A stretch of 49,417 nt of DNA from Flemingiibacterium sp045579745 (GTDB lineage: Bacteria > Bacillota > Clostridia > Oscillospirales > CAG-272). The first letter of the stretch is position 1. Each line of letters opens with the position of its first letter. Location of the stretch: contig JAZNMQ010000018.1 of assembly GCA_045579745.1 (NCBI GenBank), positions 1 through 49,417 of the forward strand. Direction: 5' to 3'. A program made the position numbers and the translations under genes. Shown in pieces: positions 16,475 to 25,900 of this stretch. The notes beneath the pieces were generated by a model. It saw only the letters and a program-made list of their open reading frames with translations. It had not been told where the DNA came from and ran no database searches.

Positions 16475-17020
16475 ATGAAAGCAACAGGAATTGTAAGACG
16501 CATCGACGACCTCGGGCGCGTCGTTATACCAAAGGAGATCCGCCGCACTATGCGCATCAGAGAGGGAGATCCACTCGAGATTTTCACGGACCGCGAGGGC
16601 GAGGTAATTTTCAAAAAGTATTCCCCGATCGGCGAGCTGAATTCGTTCGCATCGCAGTATGCCGATACGCTTCACAGAATCGCAGGAATGGCGGTTGTAA
16701 TTTGCGACCGCGATGCGGTTATCGCATGTGCGGGCATCCCGAAAAAGGAATACCTTGATAAAAAGCTCTCGCCCGAGCTTGAGGGGATCGCAGAGGGCAG
16801 GGGAAATTACCGTTTTGTTGAGGGCTCAACACCCGTTCGTGTAACATCGGACATGTCGAGCGCAGCGATCTCCTGCGCGATGCCGATTATCGCGGACGGC
16901 GATCTGATCGGCTGTGTTGCATCCGTTCATACTGATGGTGCCGAGCCTATTGAGGGCGATATCGAATCAAAGCTGATTGCAACCGCGGCAGCATTTCTCG
17001 CAAAGCAGATAGAGTCGTAA
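16475..17020 (+). CDS. spoVT: Stage V sporulation protein T (AbrB-type regulator with GAF domain)
   Basis: 181 residues. The N-terminal swapped-hairpin AbrB DNA-binding domain (about 1-50: MKATGIVRRIDDLGRVVIPK, EIRRTMRIREGDPLEIFTDR) is joined to a GAF-like C-terminal domain (about 60-180: VVICDRDAVIACAG, ISCAMPIIADGDLIGCVASV). Length and order match SpoVT, which tunes sigma-G-dependent genes in the forespore, and not the short AbrB. The ATG at 16475 has an AAAGGAG site at 16458-16464. Other sporulation genes in the window (sigG, spoIID-like, ylmC) fit. Confidence 0.95.
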   Translation: MKATGIVRRIDDLGRVVIPKEIRRTMRIREGDPLEIFTDREGEVIFKKYSPIGELNSFASQYADTLHRIAGMAVVICDRDAVIACAGIPKKEYLDKKLSPELEGIAEGRGNYRFVEGSTPVRVTSDMSSAAISCAMPIIADGDLIGCVASVHTDGAEPIEGDIESKLIATAAAFLAKQIES

Positions 17021-17021
17021 A

Positions 17022-17219
17022 ATGAACAACGAAGCTAAACCGATCATCAAAGTTCTTCGCTCGTCAAAGGATGAATACAGCGGAATGTTTCCGCCCGAGA
17101 TCAAATCCCCCGTCCTTTCGCCCGAAAAGGAATATCGCGGAACATTCAACGACGGCATAGATACGCACGAGAACAAAACGGACACTCAATCCCCGAGTCA
17201 AGGCGAGCCAAGGGCATAA
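17022..17219 (+). CDS. Small hypothetical protein following spoVT
   Basis: 65 residues, starting one base after the spoVT stop and ending just before a terminator, so it lies on the spoVT transcript. Hydrophilic, Pro/Glu-rich, no Cys and no membrane segment. Two similar short blocks occur, DEYSGMFPPEIKSP and KEYRGTFNDG (Y-x-G-x-F). Codon choice matches the neighbours. The ribosome site is weak, implying reinitiation after spoVT. No family recognised. Confidence 0.5.
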   Translation: MNNEAKPIIKVLRSSKDEYSGMFPPEIKSPVLSPEKEYRGTFNDGIDTHENKTDTQSPSQGEPRA

Positions 17220-17224
17220 AAACC

Positions 17225-17251
17225 GCTCCTCCGACATTTAGTCGGAGGAGC
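17225..17251 (+). terminator. Terminator after spoVT and the small ORF
   Basis: GCTCCTCCGAC/GTCGGAGGAGC perfect 11-bp stem with a 5-nt loop, followed by TTTCGCGTTT. The facing minus-strand gene ends 22 bp further on. Confidence 0.8.
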
Positions 17252-17273
17252 TTTCGCGTTTAGAAATATTTAC

Positions 17274-20012
17274 TTATTTCTTCCTTGAGCTTGCAATTAT
17301 CGCACCAACAACTGCAATAACAACAGCCGTGACGACTAAAACGATCGGAATAACCGGGAATCCGCTTTCTGAGTCTGTGCCAGAATCCGAAGTATCAGTG
17401 GATGGTGCGGAATCGGACTCGGTTGCATCAGCCTTTGTAGTATCGTTTGCCTTAGTAGTGTCGTCTGCCTTAGTAGTATCGTCCGCTTTAGTAGTATCCT
17501 CAGCCTTGGTGGTGTCATCAGCCTTAGGCGCTTCCTCATCCTTTATCGTGACGGGAAGTGCATCAGCGTCAAATGTGAGGATCTCCATACTCTTTGTATA
17601 ATCCCACTTAGATGTAACTGCGTGGGATGTTGACAGGAATATCGACGGCACATATGCGATCTCGTCCTTGATAACGGGTGCGATATTCATTGTAGTCTGC
17701 TTGCCGTTAACAGTCGCTACAGCATCGTCGATGGTGATAACGACCGTGTTCTGACCGTTCACGCATGTGTAAGTCTTCGTCGCCGCGTCGTATGTAACCG
17801 TATCGCCGAGTGCCTTGTAGATCGTTTCAAGCGGGATCATCGGATAGCCCTCTAAAATGAACGGATCTGCAGGGAATTCGAGCTGATTTCCGTTAAGTGT
17901 AACCTTTAAAATCGTTTCGTCAGCCGATTCCTTGTGCATGTAGGAGTCAACAAGTCTGATGTCGCCAAAGTGAGTTGTATCGTTGTGGGGAGTTGTGGTA
18001 GTGTCGCTCCATCTTGCCGTGCTCGCTTGTGTACCCGAGGTCGCTTCATCGTTGATCTTGACCTCGAAGCCGATGACATTTTCCGTCTTCGGAGAAATAG
18101 CAGTAAACCTGATAGCGGCTTCAACTAAATATCCGTCCTTTGTAATAGAAACGGCGGATTTCAGATGCTCAGGCTTTGCATTTGTGCCGAAGTCGGTCTT
18201 TCCCTCGTAGGTGACAACGTACTGCGCGTCGTCGTATTGGTATGACGCTGTTTTATCGCCAATCTGGTCGATATAAAATTCGATTGAATCCTGCTGCCAT
18301 GAGTTCGCAGAATTCGCGCTCAGCTTGCTGTCCGTAACCTCGGCTAAGACATACAAATTCTTATCGTCCCACATTAAGCGGATATTTGCCCATGCGCCGC
18401 TTCCCGTAACGTATTTCTTAGCGAGGATCTGATGTGTATGATCCCAGATCGAGTCGATTTTTCCGTCAATTATCGGAGTTCCGCGAGCCGCGTCTGCTGT
18501 ATCAACGATAGCTCTTGGGCCGTTTATTATCTCGGGGAAATCAATTTCGTTATAGGTTTTCGGATTTTCACTTGTATAAGCGGTTTCATAGCAGCCGATG
18601 TCAAACTGAGCACCCTGAGGGCGCGCATCGCCGACAAGGTCGATAGCGGGAGCCATTGTCGATGTTCCGGTGTCGATTGCAGGCGAGCCCTCTAAAAGGT
18701 GGAAATCGCCGTTTTCCGCATCAACGAACATCGGGTCAGCCCATACGTTCTGGTAGTTAATCTTAGGGTCATCATTGATCTGACCGCTGCCGAAGCCTGA
18801 TGCTTTCTGTTCAGGATTGGCTGTATTGTAGTGGATGTTGTTTGCGAAGATGATACCGCTGTTCTTGGTTCCGTAGTTCATGGTAGTTGTGCCGAGTCTT
18901 GACGCAACGGAGATGTTGTTGACAAGCTTGACATTTGTACACCACGAAACCGAGAGATTACCCCAATGCTTAAGCTGAGGCGTCTGACCGTTGTCATAGC
19001 AGGTGTTGTTTATTACATCGATATTGCTTGAATTGAAGAGATGAATTCCGCCGCCGCCGTTTCTGTAAACGACGTTGTTTTCAATCAAAGTGTAGCCCTT
19101 GTAGGGAAGCTTTTTGGAGTCGTTGGAATCGTTCTTATTGTAGTCGATGATGATTCCGTTGCCGTCTGTCCATTTTCTTCCGTTTTTGCACATTACATAG
19201 CACATGTTGTCGTGAACAACATTGTTCCTGATTATACATTTTACGCCGTAGTTGTCGTCTATATCCTGTGCGCCGAGCACGCTGATTCCCGATGAGCCGT
19301 ACATCGAATACCACATGTTGTTATAAACATGGTTGTTTTCGATTGTAACATAGTCAACATCGAGCGTGCCGATTCCGCATTGCGGGAACATCGAAACGTC
19401 GCAGTTTCTGATAACAATATGATGCTGAGGCATCATGCCTGCTGCGGTTGCAGAGCGTCCGTTCGCGATAATACCGTTTGTGTTGTAGCGTGCGAGGGCG
19501 GCATTATCAATGCTCGCGCCGGTATCCTCGTGCTTGATATACGCCTCGTACATAGCCTGACCGTCTTTTGCGTTAAGCTCGTCGTTGATACCGACAAGGG
19601 TCAGTCCATCGAGAATTATGTAGGATGCGTTGATAGCGATAGCATCCCAGACACCGTATCCGCCAACCTTGAAAATAGGCTTATCGTCGCCATAGGTTGT
19701 ATAGGTGATATATGCGTCTTCTGTACCTGAACGCTTGATGTTTAGTATGCTTTTGCTGGTCGCGATATACGTTCCCTCCATAAAGCAGATCGTATCGCCG
19801 GGCTTTGACTTGTCGGAAGCAAACTGAGGAGTTCTGAGGGGCTTTTCGGGTGACAAGCCGTCGTTCATATCATTTCCCGTCGGGCTGACATAAAGTATTC
19901 TGCCTGAGGATGCTTGCTCGTTTTCAGCTGCAAAAACGGGAACTGCCGCCAATATTAGTGATAACAGCAAGGAGATGGCTATTATCAGCGATAGAAGCTT
20001 CTTATTTTTCAT
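17274..20012 (-). CDS. Cell-surface beta-helix / CBM9-like / CuAO-N-like anchored protein, paralogue 1
   Basis: 912 residues from the ATG at 20012, 11 nt after GGAG; an in-frame TTG at 20021 almost touches that site. Order: signal peptide (about 1-28); DUF1565-like start ILYVSPTGNDMNDGLSPEKP and right-handed parallel beta-helix (about 38-480; repeats such as IVIRNCDVSMF and VDYVTIENNHVYNNMWYSMY); CBM9/DOMON-like sugar-binding domain (about 505-700; GTPIIDGKIDSIWDHT, LMWDDKNLYVLAEV); copper-amine-oxidase-N-like domain (about 705-825; EGYPMIPLETIYKALGDTV); Asp/Thr/Lys stalk (DDTTKA repeats); C-terminal helix and RKK. Likely carbohydrate binding or cleavage at the cell surface; catalytic residues cannot be assigned. 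Confidence 0.85.
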   Translation of the reverse strand: MKNKKLLSLIIAISLLLSLILAAVPVFAAENEQASSGRILYVSPTGNDMNDGLSPEKPLRTPQFASDKSKPGDTICFMEGTYIATSKSILNIKRSGTEDAYITYTTYGDDKPIFKVGGYGVWDAIAINASYIILDGLTLVGINDELNAKDGQAMYEAYIKHEDTGASIDNAALARYNTNGIIANGRSATAAGMMPQHHIVIRNCDVSMFPQCGIGTLDVDYVTIENNHVYNNMWYSMYGSSGISVLGAQDIDDNYGVKCIIRNNVVHDNMCYVMCKNGRKWTDGNGIIIDYNKNDSNDSKKLPYKGYTLIENNVVYRNGGGGIHLFNSSNIDVINNTCYDNGQTPQLKHWGNLSVSWCTNVKLVNNISVASRLGTTTMNYGTKNSGIIFANNIHYNTANPEQKASGFGSGQINDDPKINYQNVWADPMFVDAENGDFHLLEGSPAIDTGTSTMAPAIDLVGDARPQGAQFDIGCYETAYTSENPKTYNEIDFPEIINGPRAIVDTADAARGTPIIDGKIDSIWDHTHQILAKKYVTGSGAWANIRLMWDDKNLYVLAEVTDSKLSANSANSWQQDSIEFYIDQIGDKTASYQYDDAQYVVTYEGKTDFGTNAKPEHLKSAVSITKDGYLVEAAIRFTAISPKTENVIGFEVKINDEATSGTQASTARWSDTTTTPHNDTTHFGDIRLVDSYMHKESADETILKVTLNGNQLEFPADPFILEGYPMIPLETIYKALGDTVTYDAATKTYTCVNGQNTVVITIDDAVATVNGKQTTMNIAPVIKDEIAYVPSIFLSTSHAVTSKWDYTKSMEILTFDADALPVTIKDEEAPKADDTTKAEDTTKADDTTKADDTTKANDTTKADATESDSAPSTDTSDSGTDSESGFPVIPIVLVVTAVVIAVVGAIIASSRKK

Positions 20013-20080
20013 GATTATCAAATCTCCATATAATTTCTTGCTTTGTTAAAACGAATTTTGACACATTGGATTTGTTTAAA

Positions 20081-20115
20081 ATATGCCCGAAGCGTGGTGT
20101 GCGTTTCGGGCATAT
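20081..20115 (-). terminator. Terminator between paralogues 2 and 1
   Basis: ATATGCCCGAAGCG/CGTTTCGGGCATAT, a 14-bp stem with one G-T pair and a 7-nt loop, 23 bp after the stop of paralogue 2. On the minus strand it is followed by TTTAAAC, so the U-run is short. No clear sigma-A promoter is seen in the 68 bp between it and the start of paralogue 1. Confidence 0.7.
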
Positions 20116-20137
20116 TTATTCGGAAAATGAAGTATGA

Positions 20138-22888
20138 TCATTTCTTTTTCTTGCCGATTATCGCGATAATTGCACCTACTGCGACTATCACAACGACAAC
20201 GATTACGACAGGAACGATCGGGAAGCCGCCGCTTGTTTCGTTGCCAGCAGGCTCGGTATCGGTCGAATCTGTCGATTCACTATCAGGATTTGTGGTGTCG
20301 GGTTCCTTTGTCGTTTCGGGAGGCTTTGTAACGAAGGGAGTTGTGGTTTCGGGAGCTCTTGTTGTGTCGGCAGGTAGTGTTTCGGGCGGTCCCGTAACCT
20401 CATCCGGCTCAACCGTTTGGGCATCCGAAATCTCGACGGGAAGCTTTGAAGCGTCGAAGGTCAATACGACCATGCTCTTGCTGTAATCCCATTCTTCGTT
20501 CGCCGCATGGGATTTTGTAAGGAACGAGGATGGAATATACGCCGTTTCACCCTTGATAACGGGTGCGATATCAAGTGCAATAGTCTTGCCGTTGATGTTA
20601 GCGGTCTTGCTTCCTACTGTAATTACAACAACATTCTCGCCGTTTGAGCAGGTGTAGGTATAGTTTGCCTCGTCATAGGTTACCGTATCGCCAAGCTCCT
20701 TGTAGACGGTTTCGAGCGGTATCATCGGATATCCCTCGTAAATGAACGGGTTAGCATCGAACTGCAGCTGCTTGCCGTTCAGCGAAACCTTCATAATGGT
20801 TTCGTCAGCAGATTCCATGTGCATGTAGGAGTCGACGTAATCGATCGAGCCGAAGCGTGTGGTATCTTTATTTGTAGAAGTCGTTTCATCGCTCCATTTT
20901 GCGATGCTGACGCACTTGCCGCTTCCGTCATCGTCGTTGATCTGAACATCAAATCCAACAGATACGCCCGATTTGGGTGGGTTTACGTTGATCTTGATAG
21001 CAGCTTCAACAATATATCCGTCAGATGTATGCTTAACAGCTGATATGAGGTTTTCACCCTTGCCGTTAGTGCCGAGTGAGCGAACATTGTTGATGTTTAC
21101 TCTGTAATGTGCATCATCCGACATGTAGCTGTTTGTCTTGTCATCTCTCTGGTCAACGAAGAATTCAACCGAATCCTGGCTTGCATAAAGCTTGGATTTA
21201 GCACTTAGGTTGCTGTCCTTGATATCCGCGAGAACGTAAAGGTAATTTTCATCCCACATAGTGCGAACAGTACCGTGCGCGCCGTTTCCTTTGATATAGT
21301 TATTAACATTAAAAGACTGCGTGTGCTGCCAGATATAATCGATCTCGCCGTCGATCGTGGGAGTACCCTTTGCCGCAACAGCTGTTTCATAGTTTACGGC
21401 ATCCTTAAGCTCAAGCTCGGCACCCGTTCCGGGGTTCTTGCTCGTGTAGGTAGATTCGTACGCGCCCATATCGTAGGTAGCACCCTGAGGACGCTTGCTT
21501 CCGTCGACGTCTATCGCGGGGGCTAAGGTCTTAGTACCAACGTCGATCGCGGGGGAGTTTTCCTTGAGATGGAAATCGCCGTTTTTAGGATCAACAAGGA
21601 GCGGGTCAGCCCAGATGTTGCCCTGATTGAGCTCAGGATCGTCGGGAAGCTGTTCCTTGCCGTTAAGCGATGCAGAGTTGTCGGGGTTGATCGTGTTATA
21701 GTGAATGTTGTTTGCAACGATTACGTTGCTGCTGTTCTTTTCGGTGTAGGAAATCGAGGATGCGCCCTCGCGTGTTGCAACAGCGATGTTGTTTACAACT
21801 CTGACATTACTGCACCATGAAACGGAGATGTTGCCCCAGTGATTAAGCTGTGGGGTAACACCGTTGTCGTAGCAGGTGTTGTTTACAACGTTGATGTTAC
21901 TTGAATTGAAGAGGTGGATTCCGCCGCCGCCGTTTCTGTAAACGAGGTTGTTTTCGATAAGCGTGGTGCCCTTGTAAGGAAGACGCTTGGTGCCCTCGGC
22001 GTTGTTCTTGTTGTAGTCGATGATAATACCGTTACCGTCCGACCACTTGCGTCCGTTCTGGCACATGACCTGACAGTAGTTATCGTGAACGACGTTGTTT
22101 CTGATTATGATCTTTGTTCCGTAGTTGTCATCCATATCGGTCGTTCCGAGCAGGCTTATGCCCGACGAGCCGTAGAGAGAGAACCACATGTTGTTGTAAA
22201 CGTGGTTGTTTTCAATCGTGACGTAGTCACAAGCTCCACCGCCGATTCCGCATGCAGGGAACATCGAAACATCACAGTTACGGATGATGATGTGATTATA
22301 AGGAACGCCGCCATTTTCAACATGGTTTCTGCCGTCAAATGAAATACCGTTGGTATTAACGCGAGCGTTGAACGCGTTGTCGTAAGATGCACCTGTGTCC
22401 TGATTCTTTATGACGTTATTGTAAGCCTCTTCACCCTCAGCAACGGTCAGCTCATCGTTAATTCCAACGAGGGTCAAGCCGTCAATGATGATATAAGATG
22501 CATTGATGGAAATTGCGTTCCAAACGCCGTATCCGCCAACCTTGAAGATAGGCTTTTCGCCTTCAGCAGCCTTAAAGGTGATATATGCGCCTTCCTCACC
22601 CGAGGTTTTGATGTTAAGAAGCATCTTATCTCTGAATTCCCATGTACCGCCGAGGAAAACAATTGTATCGCCCGGTTGTGCCTTGTCAGCGGCTACCTGA
22701 GGTGTCTTCAGCGGACGATTGCGAGTGAGACCGTGAAGCATATCGTTGCCGTCGGGGCTGACATAAAACGTTCTGCCCTTAGGCTTCTCATCGGCAGTAT
22801 CGTCGGCAGATATCGGCATAGCCGCCGCCAACATGCCGAAAAGCATTGATAAGACGAGGATTATTGCTAATAGTGTTTTCTTTGCCAT
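20138..22888 (-). CDS. Cell-surface beta-helix / CBM9-like / CuAO-N-like anchored protein, paralogue 2
   Basis: 916 residues; AAGGAG before the ATG. Same order as its neighbours: signal peptide (MAKKTLLAIILVLSMLFGML), beta-helix (about 38-480) with GGGGIHLFNSSNINVVNNT and a Gly-Asn-rich ladder, CBM9-like domain (about 505-700; GTPTIDGEIDYIWQHT, RTMWDENYLYVLADI), CuAO-N-like domain, stalk and C-terminal anchor ending GKKKK. The stalk differs: it is Pro/Glu/Thr-rich (PPETLPADTTRAPETTTP) in place of DDTTKA repeats. The globular part is very similar to paralogue 3 and less to paralogue 1, indicating successive duplication with a swapped or diverged stalk. Confidence 0.85.
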   Translation of the reverse strand: MAKKTLLAIILVLSMLFGMLAAAMPISADDTADEKPKGRTFYVSPDGNDMLHGLTRNRPLKTPQVAADKAQPGDTIVFLGGTWEFRDKMLLNIKTSGEEGAYITFKAAEGEKPIFKVGGYGVWNAISINASYIIIDGLTLVGINDELTVAEGEEAYNNVIKNQDTGASYDNAFNARVNTNGISFDGRNHVENGGVPYNHIIIRNCDVSMFPACGIGGGACDYVTIENNHVYNNMWFSLYGSSGISLLGTTDMDDNYGTKIIIRNNVVHDNYCQVMCQNGRKWSDGNGIIIDYNKNNAEGTKRLPYKGTTLIENNLVYRNGGGGIHLFNSSNINVVNNTCYDNGVTPQLNHWGNISVSWCSNVRVVNNIAVATREGASSISYTEKNSSNVIVANNIHYNTINPDNSASLNGKEQLPDDPELNQGNIWADPLLVDPKNGDFHLKENSPAIDVGTKTLAPAIDVDGSKRPQGATYDMGAYESTYTSKNPGTGAELELKDAVNYETAVAAKGTPTIDGEIDYIWQHTQSFNVNNYIKGNGAHGTVRTMWDENYLYVLADIKDSNLSAKSKLYASQDSVEFFVDQRDDKTNSYMSDDAHYRVNINNVRSLGTNGKGENLISAVKHTSDGYIVEAAIKINVNPPKSGVSVGFDVQINDDDGSGKCVSIAKWSDETTSTNKDTTRFGSIDYVDSYMHMESADETIMKVSLNGKQLQFDANPFIYEGYPMIPLETVYKELGDTVTYDEANYTYTCSNGENVVVITVGSKTANINGKTIALDIAPVIKGETAYIPSSFLTKSHAANEEWDYSKSMVVLTFDASKLPVEISDAQTVEPDEVTGPPETLPADTTRAPETTTPFVTKPPETTKEPDTTNPDSESTDSTDTEPAGNETSGGFPIVPVVIVVVVIVAVGAIIAIIGKKKK

Positions 22889-22923
22889 TGTATTTCTCCT
22901 TGAAAATGCTTTTTAGTTTAGAT

Positions 22924-22956
22924 GAAAGCCCGAAGCGTTAGTGCTTTCGGGCTTTC
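22924..22956 (-). terminator. Terminator between paralogues 3 and 2
   Basis: GAAAGCCCGAAG pairs with CTTTCGGGCTTTC over about 12 bp around an 8-9-nt loop, 18 bp after the stop of paralogue 3. Only 35 bp remain to the start of paralogue 2, too little for a promoter plus leader, so paralogue 2 probably depends on read-through. Confidence 0.7.
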
Positions 22957-22974
22957 TTAAAGTTGTGCCTTTGC

Positions 22975-25900
22975 TTATTTCTTCTTTTTAGTTGCAACAA
23001 ATGCAATAACAGCTACTGCAGCTATTACAACTACAACAATAACTATCGGAACGATCGGGAGCTTGCCATCGGGCTCGGTGTCCGTAGAATCGGTATCGTC
23101 AGCCTTTGTGGTGTCGTCAGCTTTTGTTGTATCGTCGGATTTTGTTGTATCGTCGGATTTTGTTGTATCGTCGGTTTTTGTTGTATCGTCGGCTTTTGTT
23201 GTATCGTCGGCTTTTGTTGTGTCATCAGCCTTTGTAGTGTCATCAGCCTTTGTAGTATCGTCAGCTTTTGTAGTATCGTCAGCCTTTGTGGTGTCGTCGG
23301 CTTTTGTTGTATCATCGGCTTTTGTTGTGTCGTCAGCCTTTGTGGTATCATCAGCCTTGGTAGTGTCATCAGCCTTGGTAGTGTCGTCAGCCTTGGTAGT
23401 ATCGTCAGTCTTTGTAGTATCGTTAGACTTGGTAGTATCGTTAGACTTTGTAGTATCGTCAGTCTTCGTTGTATCAGAGCCGACATTTACGGGAAGCTTT
23501 GATGCGTCGAATGTTAATACGACCATGCTCTTATTGTAATCCCATTGAACCTTGGCACCGTGGCTGTCTGCCAAGAAGCTTGCAGGAACATACGCTACAT
23601 CATCCTTGATAACAGGAGCGATATCCATCTTCAGCGTCTTGCCGTTGATCGTTGCATTCTTGTCACCGATCTTGATGACTACGTTGTTCTTGCCGTTTAC
23701 ACATGTGTAAGTTTTGTTTGCGCTGTTATAGGTAACCTTATCGCCGAATTCCTTGTAGATGGTTTCGATCGGGATCATCGGATAACCCTCTAAGATGTAC
23801 GGATCAGCAGGGAACTGCAGCTGCTTGCCGTTAAGCGAAACCTTCATAATGGTTTCGTCAGCAGATTCCATGTGCATGTAGGATTCAAGATAATCGATCG
23901 AACCGAAGCGTGTGGTATCTCTGTTCGTTGAAGTCGTTTCATCGCTCCATTTTGCGATGCTGACGCACTTGCCGCTTCCGTCATCGTCGTTGATCTGAAC
24001 GTCAAATCCAACTGATACGCCAACCTTGGGCTTGTTAACATTGATCTTGATAGAAGCCTCAACGATATATCCGTCAGATGTCTGCTTAACAGCTGTCTTG
24101 AAGTTTTCAGCCTTGCCGTTTGTTCCAAACGACTGAACATTATTGATGTTTACACGGTAATGCGCATCATCCGAGAGGTAACTGTTTGTCTTATCATCTC
24201 TCTGGTCAACGAAGAATTCAACCGAATCCTGGCTTGCATAAACTTTAGACTTTGCGCTCAGGTTGCTGTCCTTGATATCTGCAAGAATGTAAAGATAATT
24301 ATCATCCCACATAGTGCGAACAGTACCGTATGCGCCGCTTCCTTTATTGTATTTTCTGACATTAATGGACTGTGTGTGCTCCCAGATAGAATCGATCTCG
24401 CCGTCGATCTTGGGAGTACCCTTTGCCGCAACAGCAGTTTCAAAGTTTTCATGATCCTTAAGCTCAAGCTCCGCGCCCGTTCCGGGGTTCTTGCTCGTGT
24501 AAGGAGTTTCATAAGCACCCAAATCGTAGGTTGCACCCTGAGGACGCTTGTTGCCGTCGAAATCCTTCTCGGGCGCTAAGGTCTTGGTACCTTGGTCAAT
24601 TGCAGGGGAATTTTCGCGAAGCATGAAATTTGCGTTTTCGGGGTCGATAAGGAGCGGGTCAGCCCAGATGTTGCCCTGATTGAGGTTAGGATCATCAGGA
24701 AGCTGATTCATTCCGTTTTTCGCGGGGTCAAAGTCAGGGTTTGCAGTGTTATAGTGAATATTGTTTGCAAAGATTACGTTGCTGCTGTTCTTATCAACAT
24801 AAGAGATGGAGGATGCGCCCTCGCGTGTTGCAACAGCGATGTTGTTGATTACTCTTACGTTGGTGCACCAGTTAGCGGTGAGGTTGCCCCAATGAATAAG
24901 CTCAGGGGTTTGTCCGTTATCGTATGTTGTGTTGTTTACAACGTAGATATTGCTTGAGTTGAAGAGGTGGATTCCGCCTCCGCCATTCTTATAAACGATG
25001 TTGTTTTCGATAAGGGTATAGCCCTTGTAGGGAAGACGTGTGGTACCCTCAGCGTTGTTCTTGTTGTAGTCGATGATGATGCCGTTACCGTCAGACCATT
25101 TGCGTCCGTTCTGACACATAACCTGACAGTAGTTGTCGTGAACAACGTTGTTTCTGATTATAATCTTAACACCGTAGTTATCATCAATATCAGTTGTACC
25201 AAGAACCGAGATTCCCGATGCACCGTAGAGTGAAAACCACATATTGTTGTAAACATGGTTGTTTTCAATTGTGACGTAGTCGCATGCATGACCGCCGATT
25301 CCGGCTCCGGGGAACATGGAAACATCGCAGTTGCGGATGGTAATATGATTGAATGGAACACCGCCGCTTTCAGCATGCTTTCTGCCGTCAAATGAAATAC
25401 CGTTAGTATTAACACGAGCGTTGAACGCGTTGTCATAAGGTGCGCCCGTATCTTGATTCTTTATTACATTATTATAAGCCTGCTCACCCTCGGCAACGGT
25501 CAGCTCATCGTTAATTCCAACGAGTGTTAAACCGTCAAGGATGATGTAGGAGGCCTGGATTGAAAGTGCATCCCAGACGCCGTATCCGCCAACCTTGAAG
25601 GTAGGCTTTGCACCCTCAGCGGCTTTGTAGGTGATGTATGCACCTTCCTCACCCGAGGTTTTGATGCTCATCATATTCTTATCTCTGAATTCCCATGTAC
25701 CGTCCATGAAAATTACAGTATCGCCCGGCCTTGTCTTGTTAGCGGCGATCTGCGGAGATTTCAGCGCACGCTCAGGTGTCAGACCGTTGTTCAAGTCGTT
25801 TCCGTCGGGGCTGACATAGAAGGTTCTTCCTTCGGTTTTGTCGGGCTGCTCAACCTCTACCATCGCATCGACGATTTTCATATCGTCAAAATATGTAGGA

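Noticed and set aside
18432..19730. Several plus-strand Val/Ile/Asp-rich frames over the surface-protein genes
   Set aside because: Antisense frames of Asn/Asp-rich beta-helix coding sequence; the same pattern recurs at equivalent places in all three paralogues.
23097..23484. Possible CRISPR array because of regular short repeats
   Set aside because: Units are contiguous 18-mers without spacers and are in frame within a secreted protein; no cas genes are present.
22963..23539. Two long plus-strand frames (179 and 158 codons) with repeated Cys/Ser/Val patterns
   Set aside because: They read the 18-bp stalk repeat of the minus-strand surface protein in other frames; the repetition comes from the DDTTKA array.
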